A stretch of DNA of 64,000 nucleotides from Centroberyx gerrardi (Eukaryota; Chordata; Actinopteri; Beryciformes; Berycidae), in NCBI RefSeq assembly GCF_048128805.1, contig NC_136000.1, forward strand, positions 13,784,854 through 13,848,853. Direction: 5' to 3'. The notes beneath the pieces were generated by a model. That model made no database searches. It saw only the letters and a list, made by a program, of their open reading frames with translations, and was not told the origin of the DNA. Below are positions 14,301 through 23,080 of the stretch, in pieces. A program made the translations under genes and the position numbers. Within the stretch, counting starts at the first letter, position 1. Every line of letters starts with the position of its first letter.

Positions 14301-14689
14301 GCTAATAATACAACATGAATGGGCTCTCATACAGAAAATTAAATCCAATTTCAAAAGTGAATCAAAACCACCACCTATTCTTAATGTCCAGGCAAGTCAT
14401 ATGGTGCTATATGGATGAGTATGGTATGTTAACAAATGTCTAGGTATTCAAAACATCTGCATCCATGTGACACTAACTGTATAATATTTTGCTAAATGCA
14501 TGGTATTATAACAAAATAGAAAATATAATTATATGAGTTACATTAATGATGCAAAACGCTTTGTAGAGCAGGTTCAGACTGATTCAACACTGTGACCATG
14601 TCACCACCTCAATGTTGTCAGAAATATATGTGAGCTATTGTAACTACAGAGGAAGCGCGTCTTACCGGATGTCGGCCTTGTGGATACAT
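129..14689 (-). CDS. tle3: Groucho/TLE transcriptional co-repressor TLE3, 5' half (partial, 13 exons)
   Basis: TLE proteins are nuclear co-repressors that do not bind DNA themselves; they tetramerise through the N-terminal Q domain and are recruited by HES/HEY, TCF/LEF, RUNX and homeodomain factors. Thirteen exons joined on the minus strand give 1221 nt, 407 codons with no stop. Residues 1-124 are the Q domain, starting MYPQGRHP. Residues 125 to about 195 are the Gly/Pro-rich GP region. Residues about 196-265 are the CcN region, with the basic NLS KKRK at 223-226 and an acidic DSDGEKSDD stretch. From about 266 comes the Ser/Pro-rich SP region, ending at YGRSPM. The WD40 propeller lies outside the window. 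The motif [11 protein letters not shown] and a CcN region reading [13 protein letters not shown] favour TLE3 over TLE1, TLE2 or TLE4. Which teleost paralogue (a or b) this is cannot be told. Introns range from 92 bp to 4.2 kb. Confidence 0.96.
397..529 (-). CDS. tle3: tle3 coding exon 12, SP domain
   Basis: 133 nt, 44 codons plus one base, [20 protein letters not shown] onward to GKPPGMEAL. The acceptor is CGACAG and the donor GTTAGT. The exon leaves phase 1. Confidence 0.95.
996..1148 (-). CDS. tle3: tle3 coding exon 11, SP domain
   Basis: 153 nt, 51 codons, starting [17 protein letters not shown] and ending SSKAKELSH. It is rich in Ser-Pro and Thr-Pro pairs, typical of the SP region. The acceptor is CTCTAG and the donor GTAAGA. 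Confidence 0.95.
1256..1306 (-). CDS. tle3: tle3 coding exon 10, CcN acidic stretch
   Basis: 51 nt, 17 codons, [17 protein letters not shown]. This is the casein-kinase-2-type acidic block of the CcN domain. The acceptor is TTACAG and the donor GTGAGC. Confidence 0.95.
1407..1529 (-). CDS. tle3: tle3 coding exon 9, CcN domain with NLS
   Basis: 123 nt, 41 codons, starting [18 protein letters not shown] and ending EEKDSMSRY. It contains the KKRK nuclear localisation signal and Ser-rich phosphorylation-type sites. The acceptor is TTTGCAG and the donor GTAAGT. Confidence 0.94.
1935..2058. repeat. (GA)n microsatellite with CA interruptions
   Basis: An imperfect purine-rich GA array, partly interrupted by CACACA, in the tle3 intron next to the microexon. 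Peptides predicted across it are SL/RE repeats and not genes. Confidence 0.95.
3117..3124 (-). CDS. tle3: tle3 candidate 8-nt microexon
   Basis: Exon 7 ends in phase 1 and exon 9 begins in phase 0, so a 3n+2 exon is needed between them. At 3117-3124 the minus strand reads ATACAG | 8 nt | GTGAGT, giving E-N-T joined to NNSISPS. Mammalian TLE3 has a short ERESSA-like segment at this place. A CTAAC branch-point-like site and a pyrimidine run lie about 75-95 nt upstream, with no other AG between. With this exon the whole ORF sums to 1221 nt. Confidence 0.55.
3557..3761 (-). CDS. tle3: tle3 coding exon 7, GP domain
   Basis: 205 nt, 68 codons plus one base. It starts [20 protein letters not shown], continues through a Pro/Gly-rich stretch and ends [13 protein letters not shown]. 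The GP region is linked in the family to HDAC recruitment. The acceptor is CTACAG and the donor GTGAGC. The exon leaves phase 1. Confidence 0.95.
4467..4489. repeat. (GT)n microsatellite
   Basis: About 11 uninterrupted GT units inside tle3 intron 6. Confidence 0.95.
5034..5150 (-). repeat. tRNA-derived SINE-like fragment
   Basis: On the minus strand a perfect anticodon-arm-like hairpin (GCCCT...AGGGC, plus 5107-5125) is followed by a polymerase III box-B-like GTTCAAATCCC (5086-5096). A convincing D-arm and A box are not visible, so an intact tRNA gene is unlikely and an old tRNA-derived SINE is preferred. Confidence 0.4.
5159..5323. repeat. Long (GA)n tract
   Basis: About 165 bp of nearly pure GA with a few GG and GC interruptions, directly next to the SINE-like fragment. 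Confidence 0.95.
7573..7647 (-). CDS. tle3: tle3 coding exon 6, end of Q domain
   Basis: 75 nt, 25 codons, [20 protein letters not shown] then NAIIG. The acceptor is CCCACAG and the donor is GTACGT. Confidence 0.95.
7938..8000 (-). CDS. tle3: tle3 coding exon 5, Q domain
   Basis: 63 nt, 21 codons, [20 protein letters not shown] plus E. It has a CCAG acceptor and a GTGAGT donor and sits 4.2 kb downstream of exon 4 across the largest intron. Confidence 0.95.
8001..12232 (-). other. tle3: tle3 intron 4 (4.2 kb)
   Basis: The largest intron. It contains non-repetitive blocks with octamer, E-box and homeodomain-type motifs (for example around 8655-8830 and 9840-10100), which suggest regulatory content. 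No exon was recognised. Confidence 0.75.
12233..12277 (-). CDS. tle3: tle3 coding exon 4, Q domain
   Basis: 45 nt, exactly 15 codons, [15 protein letters not shown]. It is flanked by a CAG acceptor and a GTAGG donor. Confidence 0.95.
13702..13765 (-). CDS. tle3: tle3 coding exon 3, Q domain
   Basis: 64 nt completing the split Ser and encoding [21 protein letters not shown], part of the coiled-coil helix of the Q domain. A GTAAG donor follows, and the frame is restored to phase 0 at residue 63. Confidence 0.95.
13996..14096 (-). CDS. tle3: tle3 coding exon 2, Q domain
   Basis: 101 nt encoding residues 9-41, [20 protein letters not shown] onward to FLQAQYH. It ends with two bases of a split Ser codon. 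The acceptor is TTTCAG and the donor is GTAATG. This is the start of the first amphipathic helix used for tetramerisation. Confidence 0.95.
14666..14689 (-). CDS. tle3: tle3 coding exon 1 (start codon)
   Basis: ATG at 14689 opens MYPQGRHP, the invariant start of vertebrate TLE proteins. Eight full codons are followed by a GTAAG donor (rc of cttac at 14661-14665). The 5' UTR continues to the right. Confidence 0.95.
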
Positions 14690-15870
14690 GTTGAAATGTA
14701 TCCTTTGTTTATCTATCCAATAAACAGCTCCTTTGGCGAAATGGTTGAAATGTGTTCACGGGGACACCAGCCTCACAACAAGCGGACAAGATCACTGGTC
14801 AGGGGTGAGGGGGGGGGGACTCGTCAAAATCCTCTGATGAAAAATGACGCGGTTTAATCTATAGACAAAAAAACAATAGACTAGAGTACACGTTGTTTGT
14901 AAAGTAATATGTATAATACAGTAAAACTAGCAACAAATATCACAGTCAGTCATAGAAATTTAAAAAAGCAGCAGTAGTCCAGTGCTTCTGTATTTGATGA
15001 CCTTATTCGGTCAGTGGTCACCGATATACAGTCGATACAAATCAAAATCCTCCATTCACCAGTCACAAACTGAGGCAAACACAACATAAAAATATATATA
15101 TATATAATTTTGCATTAATTAAGATCTTTCCATCAAATTCGCTTTCTTTAAACTGATCTTCACTGATGTTCGTCAAATGACCAAGAACACCCTGTAGGAC
15201 GTCCACAAGCAGGCCATAACAGCAGCTAGTCCCTGGCTTTCACCTACTGTTTGACTCCGCGGAAAGGGATGGAAGCGGTACGCTGTTGAGCGTACGCCTA
15301 AACTGAACAAGAAATCAATACCACTGATAAATACATACCCGTGCGTGTGTCCTAAACGTCGGACCGACTTTGTTTGGAAGAAAAACAGAGTATAATTCAT
15401 GCGTTTAATCCTCCCTAATGTAACGTTACGGATGGTGAACGCAGATCTCGACAAGCATCCTCTCTCCGGAGCGCACCCAGCTAGCCTCGGCTTGATGACT
15501 AGAGAGCTAACTCGGCAGTTGGGGAGAAATTTGGTGCGGTCGGACTCGATTAAACTACTTTATTCTCAGCCGCGAACCTCCGAGGAATGTGCGCCTTTTG
15601 TGGCCGGGTAATCCCAAAAAAATATGTTTCCGAAATCTTTCTTCCGATTCGAAGAGGTTCGAGATTCTTTAAAAGCGTAACATGGTACTCTCCACAATCT
15701 CACATTTCCCCCGTTGTCCAGCTTACCCCCGTTGCCACACACAGGCAGTAGGGCTGAACTGCCGTGAAAGCGCCTATCTGTCCAATCGGATTACTCCGAA
15801 GGAATACGGCTACATCTGCCTATCGGAGAACGATGGCCCCCACGTGGGGTTCAATGATACATGACATCAT
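14690..15870 (-). promoter_or_regulatory. tle3: tle3 5' leader and core promoter region (approximate)
   Basis: The start-codon exon runs rightward without an obvious acceptor near the ATG, so the 5' UTR probably continues in the same exon, as in other TLE genes. Between about 15230 and 15850 the sequence becomes richer in CG dinucleotides (for example around 15420-15600), and a CCAAT box lies at 15782-15786. No clear TATA box was placed. The exact transcription start cannot be read from sequence alone. Confidence 0.5.
15838..15849. promoter_or_regulatory. Palindromic E-box CCCCACGTGGGG
   Basis: A perfect 12-bp palindrome with a CACGTG core about 1.15 kb upstream of the tle3 ATG. This core is bound by USF, MYC/MAX and HES/HEY family bHLH proteins. 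Confidence 0.5.
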
Positions 15871-16198
15871 CCCATGGATTTACAAGGCATCATCCGTCCC
15901 ATGTACAACAACAGCACTGATGTGCCGACGATGATTTTCAAATCTGAGAGAGCCAACATTTATTTACATTCGCTTTTCATCGGGGTATTTGCTTTTTACC
16001 CAATATCTTATGAATTTAGGTGAGACTAATGTGATGGGATGGCAGTGTGCAACAAGCATTCTTCATTTTTTTTTAATCCCCATACGAGGAATCTGTGGAG
16101 CAGGTACCTTGTTTGTATTACATTGCCACGAAACACCAAATGATATTCTAGTGAAACATCTAAAGTAAGGCCCAAAATCAGAAATAGTGGTGTTAAAT

Positions 16199-16230
16199 TG
16201 CCCCCCACACACATACATACACACATACAC
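16199..16230. repeat. Short imperfect (CA)n run
   Basis: Imperfect CACACA/CATACA run in the tle3 upstream region. Confidence 0.8.
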
Positions 16231-16485
16231 CGTGAAGGACATAACAATGTCCAATCGATCGACGATATCCACCAAATTGCCTGGCGGACTCGACATAAAC
16301 TGTTTGCGTAAGTTTCGCGTGATTCTTACAAAACATATCCGTGTGACTACCTATCAGCATTTGGGTGATAGCTGTACTGTGGGGAGTGAGATGATTGCTT
16401 TTGTCTGATATGAACATCAGCCATGTCTGAGCACGAGAGCAGGGAGCGAGCACAGCCTATCGCTTGTTTTGAAGGTTCACTCTGC

Positions 16486-16495
16486 CCCACGTGGG
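16486..16495. promoter_or_regulatory. Palindromic E-box CCCACGTGGG
   Basis: Second CACGTG core, with symmetric flanks, in the tle3 upstream region. Confidence 0.5.
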
Positions 16496-16523
16496 ACTTC
16501 TCTGTGGCTTTAAGGCTTCTCGT

Positions 16524-16565
16524 CCAATAGCTGCGCGGTACACTTACTCGCCGGCTTCCTATTGG
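16524..16565. promoter_or_regulatory. Paired inverted CCAAT boxes (NF-Y type)
   Basis: CCAAT at 16524-16528 and ATTGG at 16561-16565 lie in a locally CG-containing block, 30-75 bp from the second E-box. The arrangement resembles a promoter or a proximal enhancer. Direction is unclear. Confidence 0.45.
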
Positions 16566-16733
16566 TCAGGTTATGTCAAGCCTGTCATTCAAGGAGCTCT
16601 GTTGTCAATCAATACCACGCGGGGTCAAGCGCTGACAAATGCCTGTGCTCCTCGGTCCTCTGCCTGTGAATAGTGCCTGGAATGGCTGCTTAATTAGCTT
16701 CGAATGGCTTTTCTCTCCAGTTCAAACAATCTG

Positions 16734-16750
16734 TTACCACCACGTGGTAA
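16734..16750. promoter_or_regulatory. Third CACGTG E-box in an inverted repeat
   Basis: The core CACGTG at 16741-16746 lies within TTACCAC-CAC-GTGGTAA, an inverted repeat with 7-bp arms and a 3-bp spacer. Confidence 0.4.
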
Positions 16751-18318
16751 TGAGAGCCTACATTAAACAAAGGAAGAAAGGAAGCATGCAAACAGTTGTA
16801 ACATTACAACCTGTAGTTTTCCTTTACACATGGGCCTATATACGGAGAGGACAAAAGAATCTTGTTTACCTTTATTACAAAGGCAATCGTCCTATTCTAA
16901 CATTAAACATGGGTGAGAATGAAAATGAATGTTTTGCTATATGGATTTAGTGCTACTGCATTCAAAGACCAAAAGAAAATATCTGCATCTGTCTATGTAA
17001 ATGACTTGTTTTTATGATGGATATGAAAGTAATTATTTAAATTAATTGTATGTTATGATTTCATGCATGTGATAACAAGCTTGTGGCGTGAAGAAAAAAA
17101 TGACCAGATGCATAAAAATAGCAGCCTCACAAAATAATAATTTTGTGCTCCCAACCCATTCCAATGTGAATGCACCTCCATAGCTTCCAAATTAGCAAGA
17201 GAAATGCTGACATATGGAGCCTTTGCACTGTAAGACGTGTAATGACATAAAACTAGAAGGCTGGTGCACTTGGTCCATTGATTTTCTCCAACGCCCTTGG
17301 TGACTTCTCAAACTGCAAAAACAACCAACCATGTTTTAATCTGGCTATTATGCATGAAGTAGCTTTTTTGGAATGTTAAGGTCATTTTGCCATGTTAAGG
17401 TGTGAGATTGCCCAGCAGTCTTCTTACTTGTCATTCTTGTCAGCCACCTTGAGGATGTGGGATAACTGTGTTATTTCCAAAAGTATAGAGGCAGTCTGTG
17501 AGAAACTCAAGCACACACAAGAGCTGGCGGGCTAATCTCACCCAGGCACCCCCTCATGCTTTTCAATAGAGAGTGCTTGGATTAAAGGCAACAAAAGGCT
17601 GGGCCCAACCCCAGGGAGAGGGGGCCTCCGCCCACTGAGACCCCCACACTGTTTATTTACACGGAAACCCCAGCCTCAGTGAAACTCCCACCCTCAGGCA
17701 TTACACACTGGCCTATTTGCAGAGGTGGCTCTAATTCTTTACAGAACAGGGATTGTCCTTCTCACTCCTGCCACTTTGAACCGAGCAGCAACTCACTTTC
17801 CACATAGCTCATACAGTATATAGCCAGTGAACAAATATTTAGCTTCTTTTGGAGAACAATGACTTTGAGGTCATATTGTCCTTTTCGTTATGCTGAACAT
17901 CCACCAAAGGTAGCTATAGCTATCACACTTTGCATGTGTTTCTGTGGAACAAATGGTCTTATAGGCTTCTATGATGTATACTGTTTGAAAATATGTTTTT
18001 TGCAGCAGAAAAACAAGGCAAAGATCAATGCTATGGTAGAACTATTTATCATGAACATACATTGGATGTATTTGCAGATTACACAGTATTGGCTCATTAA
18101 TGTGACTTGCAGTTAATAAATGACTTGGCTGTTTTTCTCTCACATTCAGGCTTAGTTTCCTGTTCATGAAGCAGAAAATGAGGGCCCCATTTCTGCAAAG
18201 CCTGGGTTTGTATTGCAATGGCTCACACTTCAGGGTATTGGTAAGCTTTTTATATGGAGATGCACACAGACGTACATTCACAAACACATACGCATATCAC
18301 AGGCGTGTCGGCAGACAT

Positions 18319-18385
18319 TCACACACGCGCACACACACACACACACATATACACACACCCCATACAGACACACACACACACACAT
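18319..18385. repeat. (CA)n microsatellite, interrupted
   Basis: CA array with CG, TATA and CCCCATACAG interruptions. Confidence 0.9.
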
Positions 18386-21300
18386 TCCATGCAACAAAGG
18401 GCCTAGTGTGTGGTGGCGAGATGAATTGCCTGCACTGTATCAGGGTGACTCATCAGACTGTAATCAATGCAAACAGGATGAAAGTCCTTATCAAAAGGAA
18501 AAATGCAGACATGAACAGTGTCTCAAAACAAAAAAATGAGGCCTTTGGCAGGAATCCTGAGCTGTATTCAGCCCTCTACAGAAGAGGACATAGAGCCAAT
18601 TGCTACTCTGAAATTCATATTGTCAGCTATCAACAGTCACTCACTGATAACTGTAAGTGCAGGCATTAATAGCACTACACAAAACTGGCCAAGGCCAGGT
18701 TTTACTGGCTGCCTAGATGATATCCCTTTAATGTCATGTAAAGGATAAATCAGAACATGATATAGTGAATTATGTAAAGAAATATATATCCATATTTCAA
18801 ATGAAACCTTTTGCATGGGAAGCTGTCTAATTAATCCACCCAAAATGTGCAAAAATGTTTTAAAGTTGAAGGGTTTTCTCCCTTTCAGGAGATATTTCAT
18901 CAGTGATTTCCAATTGCAAGCCCTTGTTAAGATCAAAGGTTAATGGCATTCTGCCAGTTATAATATAATGCATTAAAATGAGACACATTGTGTGTAGAGT
19001 CCTGCTAATGGTTATTATATATGTGTTCTTAGTTCGTCTGCCAAGAGCTTTTTGTGTTAAGATTTGCAAAGACTCTTCTCTTTTGCGATGTGTGAATTCA
19101 GACACATTCAAATTTATTCAAAGAAAGCATTGTTGGCTAAATGTAGAGAAAGCCTCTCAATGGTAAATTAAGCCAAATGCAACTGTGCCTATACATCTGT
19201 GATAACACTGTTGTCAGGAAACTAGTTGATTAAATCAACAGCACATGGTAACATCAAGCAAGTCCACATGGCAATTAGAAAATGTCTCAGATTAACTATA
19301 AAACTGTCTTGAGCCTTTATTGACTGTGTTGATGTATGCACATAACAAGCAACCATAAGGCCCTCATCTTTCAATAAATCATTCATCATATAAATCACTT
19401 TATTTTAATTTAGCACAAAGTTCATGATATACGTTACACTATTGTGCATGTTTGCAAACTAGGCCTATACTGGAACAAATATGCTGATACACAGTGCACC
19501 TAGAACACAGAAAGCCTCAGAATTTCTGCTCTGCGTTCAGTCTGTGACAAGTCGCAGTGCTGAACCAGCAGGGCTCTTACAGCTGATACATGAACACTTC
19601 CTCCTCTACAGCCTCATCCTCATACACAAAGCTGCTATCTCGCTATGTGATTGTTCTGTGTCCACCATGCACAGCAGAGCTGGAGGGCTGCCAGTCGTCT
19701 TCTTATCCCCTTCATTTCACCAACCTACTTCCGGAGAGGCTGTGGTGGCACGCAGTGGCCCTTCCTACACTTAATTTTTCACTCACGCTCTTTTCACCGC
19801 ATAATCAGGAATCAGAATTGCCATAGTGAGAGCTTGTTCGAGAGACCCTCAGCTCAGCAATTGCATAGCTGCGTCACTCCTATATCAACTGTGTCATGAC
19901 AACAAACTGTGCAGATTACAGCTAGTTACAAGCTAAAGAGGCTCACAGCTGGGCTGCATATTGGATACTCAGGGGCAACTGTCTCCTCCCGGATGCCTTC
20001 CATAATGCAGGACACAAATAGTCACAAAAGATTCAACGCTCAACTAATCAGAGGATCAAGCGGTACCAGTTGATTGAGAGGAACTTGAGTTCCCTTAAAG
20101 ATTTTGTTACTCTAATCCAGTTTGCTAAATGCTTAATGTGATTAAAGTTCTTTGGGACTAAATTCAGTTATGGTTCATGATTACATTCACATGATACGGG
20201 AATGACTTCACATGACTGTCTGGTGGAAAATATGTTGTCAAAGTAACAGGCCACGGACAAAAAGTACAACTGCTGCTGTGGTCAGAATAATTGAATTGTT
20301 AGGCTATGCTTCTAGGGAGAGTGTTACATTCACCAACATCAAATGGAGATTATGTTGCTGGGTAAAAATGTGATAAAGCAGCTTTGTAGAATTTGGTGTT
20401 GAGCTGAAATGATCACAAAGTATAATGGGCGGTAAACACACACCTCAAACTTGGTCCCATATTCTAGTTCCAGAATTATGATGTGAGCTGTCTAGCATCT
20501 CAGAAATCTTATGAGACCACAGGTTTCTGTCCTCATATACTGCATTTCACCACTTCTGCCTCACTGAGGAGCATTTCATATTCCCTGGCACACAGTAATA
20601 TAGCTCTACTCCTCCATGCCAAATTGACTCCACAAGTGCTCCTATACCTGCTGACTGACACATGCTCGCTGAAAATGATTCCTTCACCAGCAGCCAGCAT
20701 TGCTGCTTGCTCTGGAGGGGTACTTGATTCCATTATTAAGTTGAAAAAGAGAGACAGAGCGAGGGGATGTGAAAGAGCTTGGCTGGGTATAGAGGAATAA
20801 TAGAGAGCAGAGGAAGTTATCAGGGCTGGGGAGAGTAAGCCTAGCGTCTGACAGGAGATCAGAGAGCTCCTCCAGCTGGAACCCCTGCTCATGAGCCCGG
20901 CAGAGCAGAGCCCCGCACAGCCGGCTGGCATGATGAGCTCTGCTGGACAGGACAGGTCAGAGTATAGCACCTATACACTTCAGCTCTGGTCTTACCAGGT
21001 GACTTCAGCTCCACATCTACTCCACATTGCCTCTGCCCAAGTGTTTAGCAGCCTTCATATCAAGTAGATAGGGAATCAGTAGCCTCTTCATATTTCATCA
21101 GATTGTTTTTCATGTATGTTTCCCAAAATTTAGCCATCAATGTAATTTCCCTGAATAGTTCCCTAAACAAGGACACAAAGGGTTAAAGAATTATGGAGAC
21201 AGAACCCCTGAGAGAGAAAGCGAGACCAAATCAACAAATTAATGCCTCTCCTATGAGAGGCTAAGCCTCTTATTTTTATTTCAAATGAGGATAGAAATTG

Positions 21301-22640
21301 ACTTCCTTATTAAATCTAATTATTAGCCGGTGCCCTCCAAAAGTCTTCTAAAACCGCCTAGAGCGACCAGGCTATTAGCATAAACACCACCACTGGCAAG
21401 CTTAAAACAAATGGTATATTTAGTCTGTGTTAATGGGATTAAAGTGTGCTGGATTCAGGAGCAGTTCTACTAACAGTGAGCATCACATCTTCATTATGGA
21501 TGCCCTGACTTCTCCATTTCCACCCTCTTTGTTTGCATTTCATTCCACTCCACTGCCTCCCGCTCCTCTCAGTTATTCAACAGATTGTGTTCAATCTTGA
21601 TCCAAAAATCCCAGACAATCATAAATAATAAAGGATTACACCAATCTCTGAAAAGCTGGTGGCTCGCCAGCGGCAATGCGCACACAGAGAAATAATTGTT
21701 GGCCATCTGTGCACCAGATTGGTAAGAGAAAGGGTAAACAAAGAGCACAGTGTACCTGCTAAAGCTTTCTCCCTCTCCCTCTCCCTTCAACCAGGGAACA
21801 TGAAAGGCTTTGATGACGTTCACCCCTGCAGAATCCACTGGCTCGCTCCAAGAGATTTTTCGATTAGGGAGGTTTCAGAACCACAGATTGACAAGCCGCG
21901 CCTGTCAGGAATCTAACAAGGCTTGGGGTTATCTCTCTATCATCAGCCAAACAGTGGTGAAATGCTGCACAATGCCAGCCAAATAGAGTTGGGATGGAGG
22001 ATAATTGACCAGGCAAATGATCACATTTACATGTGATATACACAACTCTCCAGAAAGGAAAGTGATGTCATGAAAGCTTACCCTCTGCAATCTCATAAAT
22101 CACTCCTCTGTGAGCCAAAACTGGATTTACTGCCACAGTGTTACTCATACACTGCCACATCCACCATTGGGGATGCATAAACCTAGACCCATCAGGGTTC
22201 CTTATTAGGGAAAATTGATCTTGTTGTTGAAGATTGTGCTGGGGTCAATCAATGCATTTTGATGTGAGCTGTAAAGTTAATTGTGATACGTTTCAGATTT
22301 ATGGGTCAGAGAATAAATCAATATGAGATGGATTTCACATGGGTTCCACCATCTCTTAAATTGCGTGATTAATTCCAATTTATCGTCTCATGATTAAGAC
22401 TCATTTGATACGAACCATCACATTACTATTCGGATGATGACCACCAAATGCTGGATTGTCTATGTGAAATTCAGATAATTTCAGCCCTTTCCACCTTATA
22501 AAGTGAAAGTGAAACACAAGCCTGGATTTTACATGCTTATGTTGTTTCTAAAGCTCCCTGTGTCACAGTCCCTGCAGGGAATGAAAAATGACCTCAAGCC
22601 TTCCCATCCATCCCAAATGGAGGTCCCTCATTATGGCGTG

Positions 22641-22722
22641 AGATATATATAATATATATATACTGTATATATACATTATATTGCTATATATGTAGAGAGA
22701 TAGATGGATAGAGAGAGAGATA
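22641..22722. repeat. (AT)n palindromic tract followed by GATA/GA repeats
   Basis: Alternating AT runs around a TACTGTATATATACA core can fold back on themselves. They are followed by short GATAGATGGATAGAGAGA units. Confidence 0.85.
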
Positions 22723-22972
22723 GTGGGGGATTCTGGAGCAGGGAGGAGAAAAAAGATAGAGGAGAATCGTAATGAGCTGTGTTTATGTGCAGCGTTGGTT
22801 GGCCTGTTGACAGCAGTTAATGAAGTTACAGTTAGTGGGAGAATCTGCTGGCACTAATTAAACCTCCTCTCATTAGCAGTGTTGGGAAAGGGGAGGGGCT
22901 GCAACAGGAGTGGGAGGGGCAAAGACACAGAGGCAGACACAACAGAGTGGCAGTTACAGCACAAGCGCATAT

Positions 22973-22974
<2 letters not shown>

Positions 22975-23015
<41 letters not shown>

Positions 23016-23047
23016 CACACACACACGCACGCACACACACACACACG

Positions 23048-23079
<32 letters not shown>

Positions 23080-23080
23080 G
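22975..23080. repeat. (CA)n microsatellite with CG steps
   Basis: About 105 bp of alternating purine-pyrimidine sequence with repeated CGCA interruptions. The CV-repeat reading frames across it are artefacts. Confidence 0.95.

Noticed and set aside
15173..15454. 93-residue minus-strand frame in the tle3 leader
   Set aside because: Could be an upstream ORF if the 5' UTR extends this far, but no family match and no mapped transcription start support it.
18166..18669. 167-residue plus-strand frame, the longest in the window
   Set aside because: Its middle is a translated (CA)n repeat (HTHTHT), and the flanks have no family resemblance or splice context.
20533..20970. 145-residue minus-strand frame
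   Set aside because: Overlaps a long plus-strand frame, matches no family and has no splice or promoter context; best explained by locally stop-poor sequence.
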